Shown here: piece after piece, positions 49,846 through 60,800 of the stretch
Position numbering within the stretch: position 1 is the stretch's first letter
How the letters are laid out: the number at the start of each line of letters is the position of its first letter
Source: Massilia terrae
GTDB lineage: Bacteria > Pseudomonadota > Gammaproteobacteria > Burkholderiales > Burkholderiaceae_D
Length of the DNA: 64,000 nucleotides
Assembly (NCBI RefSeq): GCF_024753145.1
Contig: NZ_JANUGU010000006.1
Span: 1 to 64,000, forward strand
Reading direction: 5' to 3'
Notes under the pieces: generated by a model
The model's input: the letters and a program-made list of their open reading frames with translations, nothing else
What the model was told of the DNA's origin: nothing
Database searches by the model: none
Made by a program: the position numbers and the translations under genes

Positions 49846-51320
49846 CTTCGGCGGCCAGAATTGAGGCTAAATATACAGAATCGCCGGTTGCAGAGTATTG
49901 CGGAAACCCGTTGATCGAAGCAATGCCTGCCATTCTCTCGGAAGCCGAGGCTGCGGTCAGGATCGGCATGTACCCGCCGCTGCCCGAGTCAGAGCGCGAC
50001 TTGCCGGGAGAGGTGCGTCTGCACTGCACCAACCGCTTAACTCACCTAATCCAACCCCTGGCGATTCATCTGGAACTTGAGAGCTCTATCTCGTCAATCC
50101 TGCGTAGCGGCTACGTGGGACGTAATCCAATGGACGGGATTACGTGGCAGCATTTGCATGCGTTGTCTGCTCAAAGAACACCGGCGCCCAAGTTCAATTC
50201 TACAGCGTCCACGTTTAGCCTCGTCGGCCTCAGCGGCATTGGCAAGAGCACGGCGCTTGACGCCGTTCTGCGGCTCTACCCTCAGGTGCTCGCACATCGC
50301 GAGTACCAAGGGCGCGAGTTCATACATACGCAAATCGTCTGGCTGAAGCTTGAGTGTCCATTTGATGGATCGCTTTCCGGTCTCTGCCACGCTTTTTTTC
50401 AGGCAGTCGATAAAGCGACGGGCGAAGATCGTTACGCAAAACGCTATCGTGGAAAGGGCGGTGTTCAAGAACTGATTCAAAGGATGCAACAGATTGCGAG
50501 CACCTACTTCATCGGTGGACTGTTTATCGATGAACTTCAACATCTCCGCACAGCGAAGACTGGTGGGAAGGACAATATGTTGAATTTCTTCGTTAATCTT
50601 ATAAACAACATCGGCATCCCCGTCGTGTTTATTGGCACGAATTCGATGATTGGTCTGTTTTCAACGGTCTTTCGGAACGCGCGAAGAGCCTCAGGCCTTG
50701 GCCTGCTACACTTCGAGCAACCAGATGAAGAGGACTCCTCTTGGGCGTTGTTGGTGAAAGCTGTGTGGCGTTATCAGTGGGTGAGGCAAGTTGAACCGTT
50801 GTCCCCTGCAATAACCGCTCTTTTGTATGATCTTACTCAAGGGGTGACCGATTTTCTAACAAAGCTAATGATTCTTGGGCAGCGATATGCGATCCAGTCT
50901 GGCAAAGAACGGCTCGACGCGACCGTGTTCAAGCATGTCGCTGCGACGAAGATGAAGTTACTACAGCCAGCACTTGCAGCTCTTCGTAGCCGTGATCCAG
51001 TACGGATGGCAAAATTTGAGGACCTGCTTCCTCCCGACGACAAACTTGCCGCAATGATGAATGACGACGAGATGGTTTATTTGGGACGATTAGCGTTGCT
51101 TGAAGGGCTCCAGGGCAAGGCCGAATCGAAGGACCAAGAAAGCAGTGTGGAAGTGGCGAACCCTCCCGTGTCGATCGTGTCACAGCAAGCATCTCGAGCG
51201 ACCGTTGTCACTATATCGTCGACGATCGCAGAGGTCGCAGATCCTGTACAGGTCCTAAAGGACGCGAGCTGGCTGCTGGAGGATCCGTTTGAATTTACTC
51301 CTGCATATCGGGCCGCGTGA
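49842..51320 (+). CDS. tnsC: TnsC AAA+ regulator
   Basis: AAA+ ATPase of 492 residues that polymerises on target DNA and links the TnsD-type target selector to TnsAB. Walker A is GLSGIGKST (129-137) and Walker B GLFIDE (226-231). The segment STYFIGGLFIDELQHL resembles Tn7 TnsC. Overlap with tnsB (ATGA) indicates translational coupling. Confidence 0.95.
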   Translation: MTSAARIEAKYTESPVAEYCGNPLIEAMPAILSEAEAAVRIGMYPPLPESERDLPGEVRLHCTNRLTHLIQPLAIHLELESSISSILRSGYVGRNPMDGITWQHLHALSAQRTPAPKFNSTASTFSLVGLSGIGKSTALDAVLRLYPQVLAHREYQGREFIHTQIVWLKLECPFDGSLSGLCHAFFQAVDKATGEDRYAKRYRGKGGVQELIQRMQQIASTYFIGGLFIDELQHLRTAKTGGKDNMLNFFVNLINNIGIPVVFIGTNSMIGLFSTVFRNARRASGLGLLHFEQPDEEDSSWALLVKAVWRYQWVRQVEPLSPAITALLYDLTQGVTDFLTKLMILGQRYAIQSGKERLDATVFKHVAATKMKLLQPALAALRSRDPVRMAKFEDLLPPDDKLAAMMNDDEMVYLGRLALLEGLQGKAESKDQESSVEVANPPVSIVSQQASRATVVTISSTIAEVADPVQVLKDASWLLEDPFEFTPAYRAA

Positions 51321-51335
51321 TAAGGGAGCAAGTTC

Positions 51336-53135
51336 ATGCTCCCCTTCTTCCCCGCCGCGTATGACGATGAGTCCCTCTACAGCCTGATGGCTAGATACCA
51401 TCGCCTTTCTGGCAACCCTGATGACAGGCAATCACTCGGGGATCTCGTTGCGACGCATACGCACGTTATCACGTCCCACTTGCCCAGCTCGATCAGCATG
51501 CTTGCCTCGTCGCTCCCCCCGGGCACGAAGACTGCGGAGCAATTAATTGTTGAGCATACCCTTTTTCCCTATTTCGCGAGTTTTCTGTCTCTCCAGGGGA
51601 AAGCTGCGGTAATGGCCGCAATGCTGGGGGATAATTCCGGTGGGCTGAAGATGCGCATCGGCCTGGTAGCGAGCCGGATTGGCTGTCATAACACCTACCG
51701 GTATTGTGGCGCATGCCTGCACGAAGAATCGGAACGAGAACAAGCGTATTGGCACCGAGCCCATCAGTTGCCGGGGGTTTGGCTATGCCCGCGTCATGCT
51801 CTTCCACTATGGGAGGTGGATCCCAGCTTTGTCGCGCTGAAACGTCACCGGCTTTTGCTTCCTGACTCAGATGCTGTTCAACACAACTCCAAGCTAATCG
51901 TAATCGCGGCAACACAGGTTCGTGATTTGGTCGCCCTAGCTAGGTTAAATGCCGACGCCCTACGCTTTGCCAACCTGGACGATGCGCCCACACCCTGGAA
52001 TCGTACCTACCGAAATCTCTCACAGAAGATAGATCTCATCAGATCGAATGGCCGAATCGACGTACAGGAGTTGGAGCGATACTTGGCAAGCCGTGCGGCA
52101 TTGTTGCCACATGCCGGCGAGTTCCGGTTTTTACATCACGGCGACGTCCTCCAGTGGGTACTTCGCCTGATGCGAAAACCGAGGCCGCGTGCGACACATC
52201 CTTTCAAGCATATGCTCCTTCTTTATTGGCTAGGGGGGTGTTGGAAGGATTTGGTCACGCACGACTTTCACCGTTCTGTAGCTGACACGGCAGATCTGCC
52301 CCTCCAAGCCCCTCATGACAAGGCTGATAGGCTCGATACAGCCACACTTCGGAGCCTTATTGTCGACAACGGATATACGCTAAGCAGATGTGCCAGTGAG
52401 CTAGGCTTGAGTACAACAACAGTGCGTGTCGAGGCGGCTCGCCTCGAACTTCCAGTTAAGGCTAAGCCCAAGAAGTTGACGCGTGCTTTGGTCGATAAAA
52501 TCGAAGAGTCTTTGAGGGCTGGAGATCCAGTGGCGAGCGTGGCTGTGAAACATAACGTCTCTATTGCTTCGGCTTATCGGATACTGAGAATGCGTGCGGA
52601 GATGGCCTCTGCCCGGAGCTCCGACGCGAAGGAGCGAGAGAAGTCGCTGCGACGCGCGCGGTTTCTGAACGACTCGGAAACAACGGCCACCAGAAAATGT
52701 GCAGATTATTCGTGGCTTCGCCGGAATGATCGGAAATGGCTGGACGCGCATCTTGCGACTAAAAGAGACCGTCACGGATCAGTTACCGAGCGCGTGAACT
52801 GGGCTAATAGGGACGAAGTCTACGCCTTGGCTGTACAGGCATGTGCAGAACGTCTTCGGCTCTTGGATGGGAAGCCTATTTGGGTTAGCCGCGCAGCGAT
52901 CGGGCGATTACTCAAAAGTGCAAAGGTTTTTGAACGTTACGCAGAGTCGCTGCCGAAGACGCACGACGCATTGGCGAAGCACGCTGAGTCGTTTGAGCAA
53001 TGGCAACAGCGTAGGCTACAGTGGGCTAAACGTGCACTCGCACTCGAACACGTGCCGCTTGTGCGCTGGAGGATATTACGTCAAGCCGGAATCAGACAGC
53101 TCGCCAAAGCAGTGCAGCTGGAGGACGAACATTAG
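51336..53135 (+). CDS. tnsD: TnsD/TniQ family target selector (glmS-targeting candidate)
   Basis: 599-residue TniQ-domain protein that should recognise the 3-prime end of glmS and recruit TnsC. The TniQ domain begins MLPFFPAAYDDESLYSLMARYHRLSGN and has the zinc site C124, C127, C151, H154 (CGACLHEE...WHRAHQLPGVWLCPRH). Two helix-turn-helix-like segments follow in the C-terminal half (LSRCASELGLSTTTVRVEAARL; VASVAVKHNVSIASAYRILRMR), as expected for sequence-specific binding. It is the fourth gene of the tnsABCD unit, 15 nt after tnsC. Assignment to glmS is inferred from insertion in attTn7 and operon position. Confidence 0.92.
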   Translation: MLPFFPAAYDDESLYSLMARYHRLSGNPDDRQSLGDLVATHTHVITSHLPSSISMLASSLPPGTKTAEQLIVEHTLFPYFASFLSLQGKAAVMAAMLGDNSGGLKMRIGLVASRIGCHNTYRYCGACLHEESEREQAYWHRAHQLPGVWLCPRHALPLWEVDPSFVALKRHRLLLPDSDAVQHNSKLIVIAATQVRDLVALARLNADALRFANLDDAPTPWNRTYRNLSQKIDLIRSNGRIDVQELERYLASRAALLPHAGEFRFLHHGDVLQWVLRLMRKPRPRATHPFKHMLLLYWLGGCWKDLVTHDFHRSVADTADLPLQAPHDKADRLDTATLRSLIVDNGYTLSRCASELGLSTTTVRVEAARLELPVKAKPKKLTRALVDKIEESLRAGDPVASVAVKHNVSIASAYRILRMRAEMASARSSDAKEREKSLRRARFLNDSETTATRKCADYSWLRRNDRKWLDAHLATKRDRHGSVTERVNWANRDEVYALAVQACAERLRLLDGKPIWVSRAAIGRLLKSAKVFERYAESLPKTHDALAKHAESFEQWQQRRLQWAKRALALEHVPLVRWRILRQAGIRQLAKAVQLEDEH

Positions 53136-53226
53136 ATCGTTTGCGGGCATCGGCGATGATCGAAGTAAAAAAATATGTCGGTGGATTGCACTCTCAACTG
53201 AACTCGCGACTCTTTGCGTTTTCGCC

Positions 53227-54939
53227 TCAGGTGTCAAGTATATTTCGGCTACGTCTGTGCGTGGCGCGATAGCCCCGGCCCCCGATAGGTGCGCTATCCA
53301 TTAGCTCCGAAGGGCCGCGCCATGTACGCCCAATCCCAGCCTTTGCAAGTTCATCGGCCACCTGGAATTTTTTCGCTGCCAATGCCTCGCAATCCCAGCG
53401 GGCGAAGTGGAGGATTTGGACCACCGCGTTGTAGCCCACGCGAGAGAAGGGTGCGATGTTCCCTGCAGTCAGGGACATATCGAGCCGCTTTAGCTCAGAA
53501 ATTGCCCACAGTATTCGCCGGGCCCGAAAACACCAAGTCGATTCTCGGCACTGTGAAATTCGAGAGTATAAGAGTGGATACTGCTCCTCTTCTTCGGCTG
53601 ACCAACCCATACGTTTCGGTAACGCGTTGAACATTTTCTCCATCGTTATAAGCGACGGCTTTCCCGGTTGCTTGAACAGTCGCGACGCGAATTGTTCGAC
53701 AATGTCCGCGTACTCCTTGTCCCTCTGTGCGCGCTCTTTCTCCAAGCTATAGGCCATCGTGCGGTCTTCTGCTTTAGCGCCGCTAACGATCTTTTTCAAC
53801 CATGTCCTATCATTGTCAAACAACCAAGCGGTAGTGCGGTAATTCTTCTTCCATAGTTTTTCCATTGAGACCTTTGGATCACGACGTAGCTCGTCGAGCA
53901 CACGCTTTCGATGCTGATCGCGTAGCTCGATGTCGTCGCTCTCGCCTTCCGGGACCTTAATCTCGTGCTGCTTTTCGCCACCTGCTTCTGTGGCCGCAAT
54001 GGCTGCAGCGAACTCTGCAGGTCTCCCAAACAGATGCATCCCAAGCAACATATGGCGGGTGATTGGCAGGTCCAAGCCAGAATCTAGGAAGGTAAAGCGG
54101 AGCCACCAGCGGATCCTATTTGATGAGTAGGCCGGGTCGACCAAGCGAATGAAGTCCTCGCCGCATGTCTCGATCATCGACTGTGTGAACGCGGCAACCG
54201 CCGGCAGGGTTTTCCGCACGAACCCGCGCTTTCTTATGCGGTCGCGATACACGGTTGCGAGCGTACTTGGCCTAATCGGTGGAATTTCGGCAGTGAGCAT
54301 CTCGTACGTGAACTTGGCGAATCGGTGCTCGAGTTCAAAGTGCGGCTTCTTTCCCGTCATCTCTCGTAAGCCTTCTTTGCACTCGCATGCAACCCACGGC
54401 ATTTTTAGGAGCTTCGTAAGCCGTTGAAACGGTCGCTCACAATGCGGACAACTGCTGATCGTCAGTTCGTTATGCTTGCAACAGGTCGTGACACCTGGAA
54501 TCTGATGAGCACGGTGCCAGTAGGCGACCCCATGCCTTTCTTCATCTTCGCGAACGCAAGAGAGGCAGAGTTTGGCGTCGCCGCTCATCCCGACGACGTG
54601 GCTCGGCATGTGGTTAATCTGGACTTCCTCAGCAGATACGCTGGGCCTGAACTTCTCGCCAGAGTCTACGCGCCCAAGAAACGGCCGGAAGAGCGGGAAG
54701 AGAGTGTTCTGGTTAATGATTGATTGGAGATTCGCCGTTTGCGAGCCAGGCAAACGAGCTGCCAGCACGTCGGTGAATGGCGGAACGACCCGACTGAGGA
54801 TGAACGGTTTTTGGCTGAATAATTCATCGAACGTCTGCTGATCTGTTCTGTTCCCTCGAAGGAGGTGATATCTAGAAACTCGCGAAAACAATGTTTCGTC
54901 AGGGAGGCTTGCTGGGAAAAACGGCAGTGGATGATGCAT
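53227..54939 (-). CDS. Second TniQ/TnsD family protein, opposite strand
   Basis: 570-residue TniQ-domain protein starting MHHPLPFFPASLPDETLFSRVSRYHLLRGN, so clearly related to TnsD but distinct. Zinc ligands are visible as C125, C128 and C154/H156, with a second cluster CPHC (164-167) and C185/C187. The frame extends 16 codons upstream, but Met 54939 is the domain start. It runs convergently to tnsD and lies 155 nt downstream of, and co-directional with, the pPIWI-RE operon. It may direct transposition to a second target (as separate targeting proteins do in other Tn7-like elements), remain from an earlier element, or work with the PIWI protein. Confidence 0.9.
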   Translation of the reverse strand: MHHPLPFFPASLPDETLFSRVSRYHLLRGNRTDQQTFDELFSQKPFILSRVVPPFTDVLAARLPGSQTANLQSIINQNTLFPLFRPFLGRVDSGEKFRPSVSAEEVQINHMPSHVVGMSGDAKLCLSCVREDEERHGVAYWHRAHQIPGVTTCCKHNELTISSCPHCERPFQRLTKLLKMPWVACECKEGLREMTGKKPHFELEHRFAKFTYEMLTAEIPPIRPSTLATVYRDRIRKRGFVRKTLPAVAAFTQSMIETCGEDFIRLVDPAYSSNRIRWWLRFTFLDSGLDLPITRHMLLGMHLFGRPAEFAAAIAATEAGGEKQHEIKVPEGESDDIELRDQHRKRVLDELRRDPKVSMEKLWKKNYRTTAWLFDNDRTWLKKIVSGAKAEDRTMAYSLEKERAQRDKEYADIVEQFASRLFKQPGKPSLITMEKMFNALPKRMGWSAEEEEQYPLLYSRISQCRESTWCFRARRILWAISELKRLDMSLTAGNIAPFSRVGYNAVVQILHFARWDCEALAAKKFQVADELAKAGIGRTWRGPSELMDSAPIGGRGYRATHRRSRNILDT

Positions 54940-55093
54940 GTATTCGATGAGACACGTCAGGAGAGCCGGCCAGCAGCGCCTCGCCAAGAAGCTTTCGTTG
55001 GGCGAACAGGTCAGCGGGCAGCATGATACGCGAGCTGAGGCGGCTGTGTCTTGTATGTCGTGCGGACGTGCTTCCTTGTCTTATGTGCCTACT

Positions 55094-57829
55094 TCAGTAC
55101 CCCATGTAATCGGCGAGCTTACCGATCGTGAAGAGGGGCGACGGGACCTTGACCCAGATGTCGCCACGGGCCTGTACCACCCCAAGTCGCAACCGCTCGG
55201 AAAACCGTGCCAGTTGGTTGGGGTCGTCTTCCTTTTGGGCCTGCAGGATAACGAATTCCGTGCCGCGGGGGGTGCGGTGTTGTCCATACTCGGCCTTGAC
55301 CTCAACGGTCGATGTTCGCGATTTATCCGGCAACAGCATAGTCCGATAGCAACTCAACCCTCGCTTTTGCTGACCGGGCGGCCCGTACGACCAGTACGTT
55401 GGCGCTGACGCGTCAGCGACCGCGAAAAGCCGTTTGACGGAGGTAGCGACCTCGACTGGCGCGCCCGATGGCGAGACAGGGCCATCCTTACGTACATTGA
55501 CCATGACCGGCGCCTGTTCCCGCACCCGAATCAAGCGTAACTTGGCCCACCCTGGGCGCGCGGCCGCTTCCACGTCAAGTGCCTGCATCCCAAAACGCGC
55601 TCCTTTGTCACCGAGTCTTCGCCATAAGCTGGCCAGTCGGGTGGAATCAAGAAAGACCACCGCGTGGGGATCGATCCGGGCAGTGTCGTCGAGGACGTCC
55701 GCGAGAAACCGTTGAAATTGGGCGGGAGCTTGCTGACCTTTGGCGACTTCAAGACGCGCACGCCGAGCCACATAGCGCAACCCCTCCGTGAACGTCATCC
55801 ATTCGGAATGCACCGGTTCGGCTTCCAAGTGCGCCAAGCGGATTTCAGGTCGCCCACTCATCACGTCGTAGCGAATCGCGGCGAAGACCGTTCCCTGACG
55901 CGTGCCCATTTCTACGTTGACCGGCCCGATGGCGAGAACGTGCGTGGGCCGGCTTTCCGCCGCCGGGAAGCAGGCGGTGACGGCCGCGGAGAGACCGAGC
56001 ACGCAACCACTGTGGCCATACACCAGATCCAAGATGGCCGCTTGCAATCGCATCAGGTAGTTGTCCAGCTTGTGCTCTCGTGCTGGCAACAGGTATTGAA
56101 CAACCGCCCCGGTCTCAGTTGCCAGCGCGCGACGGCATGCCGGCTTGTTGATACTGTCGTCGGGCTGCTTACTCCCTTCAAATTCGTACCAGTCAGCGGC
56201 CTGCACCAGGACCATGGTCTTATCGTCAAACTGGTTTTCTTGGGCAAAGCGGCTCCAGATCTCCGAGCGCTCACGGATACGTTCGGCTTCCGACGTCTTT
56301 TTTGGTGACAGCTGACGGCGCGGCCCGTGCACACCGGCCGGGATCTCGCCCACCACCAACTTGACGGAGTCCCCGAGCATCACCTTGACGACTGCTTCCA
56401 CCCATGGCTTTTCGTGCGGCGACTGCACCAGGACACACAGGGTGCGGCGCTCACCGGCATCAATGCCGCTCTCGCGGACGAGTTGTGACACCACCCCGGC
56501 CAACGACGTATAGCGCTTGTCCAAAGCCGGCCGATCCCGCCCGAACCATTCGGACAACGAACGATTCGTGAGCGCGAGCACGCGGCGGTCCACCGTGTCA
56601 TCCAGGTCCTCCTCGTGCGCCGCTTCGTGATCCGACTCTTCGAGAAGCTGATGCAAGATCATTGACGCGCGCAACACTTCAATACGCTCCGCTCCTTTGG
56701 CGCCCCCTTCGACCTCAGCGAAGCCTTTGTACGCACCGAACCCGGCGGGTGAAAGGATTTCCAAGATCCGTCGGTAAGCGGCCAGTTGGTCGGCCACCGG
56801 AACGCCCGCATGCAGCCGGGACGCCCTGTCTACGGCGAGTCCGTCACTGTGCATGACCAATACCTTGGTGCCCCCATGCTGGGGATAGTCCACGATACGC
56901 GCATCGCCGTACCCGGGATGCAGATTCAGGGCGAGCTCAAGTTCTTGGTACGCCGCATCGGCAGTCCAGCCGCCTTCCCGTTCAAAGTCCAGATCGAATC
57001 GGAACGCCATGTGTGCACGCTGGTCGGAGAACACGTACCCGCCGATGCGCTTGGCCTTGAACGGGTTCTTGTCTAGCGAACTGGCCCACCGCCGACGGGT
57101 GAAGCCTAGATGTACGGCAGGTTCCTGCGCGCCAGGCAAGGTTTGCAACGACAATTGGCACACTAAGCTGAATAATCCTCCCGCGGCCGCCACGGGGGCC
57201 GTCATCAGTTCGGCGCTGTTCGCCGGGGCGCCCACGACGCGAGCGACTGGACCGAGACCCGGGAAAATTTCCTTGCCCGCCAGGAGTGTCGCGATCTCGC
57301 CGGGTGCCACGGCGTAGGCAAGCTGATCGCTTGCTAGCGCGCCCCATGGAAAGAGCTGGACCGAAGAATGCTCCTGGCTGAAAAGACGCGAAGACTGCGT
57401 CAGCTCGCGCAGCCTTTCGATGCTTGTGATGGGAACCCCGAACTTCTGGACGAAATGCGTCAACGGGCCATCGATCCAGCGCGCGGCCGTGTCGGTCAGC
57501 CGGTCCACATCAACGTTTTCTTCATCCAGATAGCCAAAAGGGCGTGGCGCGGCCGGGCTGAAGGTGAGCTGTTTTGTGCCCAGGTCGCGTGCGAGCGAAA
57601 TCCATCCTGGTTGCGCCAGCTGCAGCCGTGTCCAAAGCGTGACAAACGGGAGATGCACAAACCCACCCATGCCTTGTGTTTTCACGTGCGCACTTGCCCG
57701 TTCCCCCACAAGGCGCAAGACCTGCCATGCCTCATCTGTCCAGCCGATGCTGCATAAGCTCACCGCGTAGGTGGACGCAGCGCCTTCGTACCGGAGCGCC
57801 ATCGGGGTGTGTTCGAATAGGATCGCCAT
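55094..57829 (-). CDS. Prokaryotic PIWI protein, pPIWI-RE family
   Basis: 911-residue protein with features of the pPIWI-RE family (PIWI proteins with conserved Arg and Glu), defined by comparative genomics as part of a three-gene island. The N-terminal part (about 1-450) is the family-specific module; a middle Rossmann-like region is near 460-590. From about 600 an RNase H-fold domain follows: LGLSAAVTACFPAAESRPTHVLAIGPVNVEMG...GTVFAAIRYDVMSGRPEIRLAHLEAEPV...FLDSTRLASLWRRLGD...YRTMLLPDKSRTSTVEVKAEYG...RLGVVQARGDIWVKVPSPLF. It starts directly after the helicase stop codon. It is predicted to use a nucleic-acid guide in defence against invading DNA; the family has little biochemical characterisation that I know of. 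Confidence 0.82.
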   Translation of the reverse strand: MAILFEHTPMALRYEGAASTYAVSLCSIGWTDEAWQVLRLVGERASAHVKTQGMGGFVHLPFVTLWTRLQLAQPGWISLARDLGTKQLTFSPAAPRPFGYLDEENVDVDRLTDTAARWIDGPLTHFVQKFGVPITSIERLRELTQSSRLFSQEHSSVQLFPWGALASDQLAYAVAPGEIATLLAGKEIFPGLGPVARVVGAPANSAELMTAPVAAAGGLFSLVCQLSLQTLPGAQEPAVHLGFTRRRWASSLDKNPFKAKRIGGYVFSDQRAHMAFRFDLDFEREGGWTADAAYQELELALNLHPGYGDARIVDYPQHGGTKVLVMHSDGLAVDRASRLHAGVPVADQLAAYRRILEILSPAGFGAYKGFAEVEGGAKGAERIEVLRASMILHQLLEESDHEAAHEEDLDDTVDRRVLALTNRSLSEWFGRDRPALDKRYTSLAGVVSQLVRESGIDAGERRTLCVLVQSPHEKPWVEAVVKVMLGDSVKLVVGEIPAGVHGPRRQLSPKKTSEAERIRERSEIWSRFAQENQFDDKTMVLVQAADWYEFEGSKQPDDSINKPACRRALATETGAVVQYLLPAREHKLDNYLMRLQAAILDLVYGHSGCVLGLSAAVTACFPAAESRPTHVLAIGPVNVEMGTRQGTVFAAIRYDVMSGRPEIRLAHLEAEPVHSEWMTFTEGLRYVARRARLEVAKGQQAPAQFQRFLADVLDDTARIDPHAVVFLDSTRLASLWRRLGDKGARFGMQALDVEAAARPGWAKLRLIRVREQAPVMVNVRKDGPVSPSGAPVEVATSVKRLFAVADASAPTYWSYGPPGQQKRGLSCYRTMLLPDKSRTSTVEVKAEYGQHRTPRGTEFVILQAQKEDDPNQLARFSERLRLGVVQARGDIWVKVPSPLFTIGKLADYMGY

Positions 57830-60800
57830 TTAGTGTTCCTCGTTGACTGGGCTTTCAGCCGCCCACAGTGGACTTACATCGGCCAGGCCTGCTTCGTCCT
57901 CGTCCGGCCCGCGCGAGTTCGCCCCGGTACTGAGGCCGGCCATCTGCTGAAACGGCTCCAGGAATGGACCATACAGTTCCCGGAACAGGAGCGCCTCTTG
58001 CGGATCGGCGCTCTGGCACCCTTCTTCGAGGATGGTCCGCAATTGCACCAGCATACTGGTGCTGTCATTGTCCGTCCCTCCAGTGCCGGAGTTTTCCGCC
58101 CAAGCGCGGTCGACGAAAAAGCATTGCGCCGGACAGCCGTTGCGCATCGCCCGCCCAATGGTTTGCAGGAGTGGCACCGCCACATTGGCGGTAAAGGGCG
58201 TGAAAAGATCCCGCCGGAGCGAGCGGGCATACAGCGGATGGCGGAGCAGATGGCCCACGTCGCGGTACAAACCACCGCGGGCGCGCCGCAGTTCGTCTGC
58301 ACAATCGTCGAGCCGGTCAATACCGCCCAGCTCGGCGGCATCAAATCGCATGGTCGCACGTGCTCCCATACTGACCAGAAATCCAAGGTCGTCCGGCGAC
58401 GGGTGCGGCCGGGTAAGGAAATAGAGAGTTCCGATGGTGGCGTCGCGCTGCCTGGGGCCGCTTGAGAAGACGATGTTGGTCCCGCGGCCTAACGCCCCCA
58501 ACGGGAAAATGAGCAGGTCCCAGTCATCTTCGTCTCCCAACGCTTCGACCATGCTCGCGGTGACAAAACCACGGGCGACCTCGTCGTCCGGGATTTCCTT
58601 GACCACGGCGACGGTGCGCTCGCCCCAGTGTGCAAACTTTTGGTCAATGAAGCGTTTGAGCGCGACACAATGGTCATAGCTATTGACGACGAACGCGGCC
58701 TTGCGGCGGATTCCGTGCCGCACATCGAACTGCGCGCAGTCGGTGGCTACCCGTGATTGGATCGGGCCGCCTTCCAGCAAAGCCGAGACCATCTTGCGCA
58801 GGTTCGCCATACGTACAGCTTCAGCGCGCACCCCGCTGTAGCGCAGCGGGGCCTGGTCGGGCACATCAGGATCGGGAATCGGCCGAAATGCATAGTACGA
58901 GGCCGACGCGCTCACGTAAGGCGCCTGCCGGCGCAGTAAGTAGGACGGTGTCACATCGATATGAAATGCCGGGCTCGCCGGCATAAAACTCGTCGCGCTT
59001 GTCAGCAGGACCGCGGGAGCGTGGGCGTGGGCGTGGGCGTGGGTGTCATGGAATGTGTTCCACTCATGCAAACGGTACATGAACGCGCGGGGCGCGCCCG
59101 AGAAGACCACATACTGTAGCTGGACGCCTTCTTCATCTCCCGGTTTAGCGTCAGCCCTGTCGCCCACGAAAAAGCGCACCCCGGACAAGCTGCCGAGCAA
59201 GTTATCCGGACACGCTGTCAGCAAATGCTCGGAACAACGCTCATCCAGCCGGATGGCATCGATGACGCCTTCACGTGACAATTCGTTCAGCCGGTACGAC
59301 AAGCGCCGGTAGCAAAGGACGGTGAAGGTCACTGCGATAAGCAGACGTACCAGCAAGGTTCGCCGCGCGCTGTCAACGGAGCGCAGGTACGGGCCAAGCG
59401 TTCCCTCGATCGCATTTTCCTGTTCAATGCGATCCGCTTGCGACCCGGCATTGAGCCACATGGCCAGCGCCGCTTGTAGGGAGTCGGCATCGTTGGCGAC
59501 TTCCTGCATAGGACGCTGGAGTGCGTCAGCGATGCGACGCCACTTGTCAGTGTTGCGCTCGCGGGCGCGCGCCTCGCTGCGTCGGGCCTGGAAGGCGGAA
59601 ATGGCCGCATCCTCCCAAACGAAGCTGAGCGCCTCCTTGGCGCGCGCCTGCGCGTCCTTGTAGGCGGCGTCCGGGTTTAGCGCCGTTTGCCGCGTCGGCG
59701 TGAGCCAGTCCCCGATCACCCTAAGCGGCGTCAACAGCAGTCCGGAAAGTGTCCTTCTCAGCTTTTCATCCAGACGGTGGATCGCCGACATGAGCGTCAC
59801 GTTCAGTTTTTCGAACTCCGCGCATTCAATCGCAAACTGGGCGTACGACTGGTCGCGCAAGCGCGCATTCGCCCCCGCGGCGATCATGCGCAGCGAGACG
59901 TTCTGGAGGCTTTCGTGGAACGAATAGCGGTATCCGGAGAGCTTAAGTTGCGACACTCCCATCATGTCCAGTGCCTGTTGCGCGCTGTCGGCCTCGTCGA
60001 AGATGACCGCATCAAATTCGCGTGCAATCAGCTCGAAATAGCGTTCGTCGAAATCGCTCGTGTGGACTGGCACCCGCGTATCGGCTGACCTGATGTGCCC
60101 CAGCCAGACGTCTGCATTGGGTAGCGAACGCGCGGCCCGATTGCGCGAGCACACAGACCAAGCCGGGCACAAGTGAGGCGTGAGCTTCGCACCAGGCAAT
60201 CCCTCGGGAGCTTGCAGTACGTCGCGGCAATACTGGTCGTCAATTGAAAATACTTCCGCTGGGGCGTTCGTCAGGCGTGGCAGTGCACACACTCCTTCGA
60301 ACAGCGGCGCCGAAGGCGTGCTGCGCCCGAAGCCGCGCAGCGGGTCTCCGGTGGCCAGCGACTCGCCTAGCTTGAATGCATGCCGCTCCTTGGTGTCGGC
60401 GCTCTGACCGACCAAGAGACCTACGTTGACTCCATAGCGCTGCAGGTCTTCCAGATATTGGCGGCACACCTCAATGGACGGGAAGAAGACGGCCGTCTTG
60501 ATGTGACGCGTACCAAGGTAGCGCAAAAGGCACACCAGCAATGTCGTCTTTCCGGCCCCAGGCAACCCGATGAGGTGCTTGATGCCGGCAAGGGTGATGT
60601 CATCCTCCGTCAACAGTTTCCCATCCACTCCCGGCGCAGTCAGACGGATGTCCTGCATGCGCGCAGCCCAGTTACCGCTGCGCTTGACCGCGAGCTTTCG
60701 GTCAATCTCATCCATCTGCTCGGCTTCCTGAAGCAAATCGGCCCATGGGATCGACAGTGCCGCGGTCCGCGTGCCCGTCCGTGCACGGTGTTTTGCCGGT

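Noticed and set aside
55094..57829. Classical long Argonaute
   Set aside because: No PAZ domain and no clear DEDX catalytic tetrad pattern; the neighbouring helicase and REase fit the pPIWI-RE family instead.
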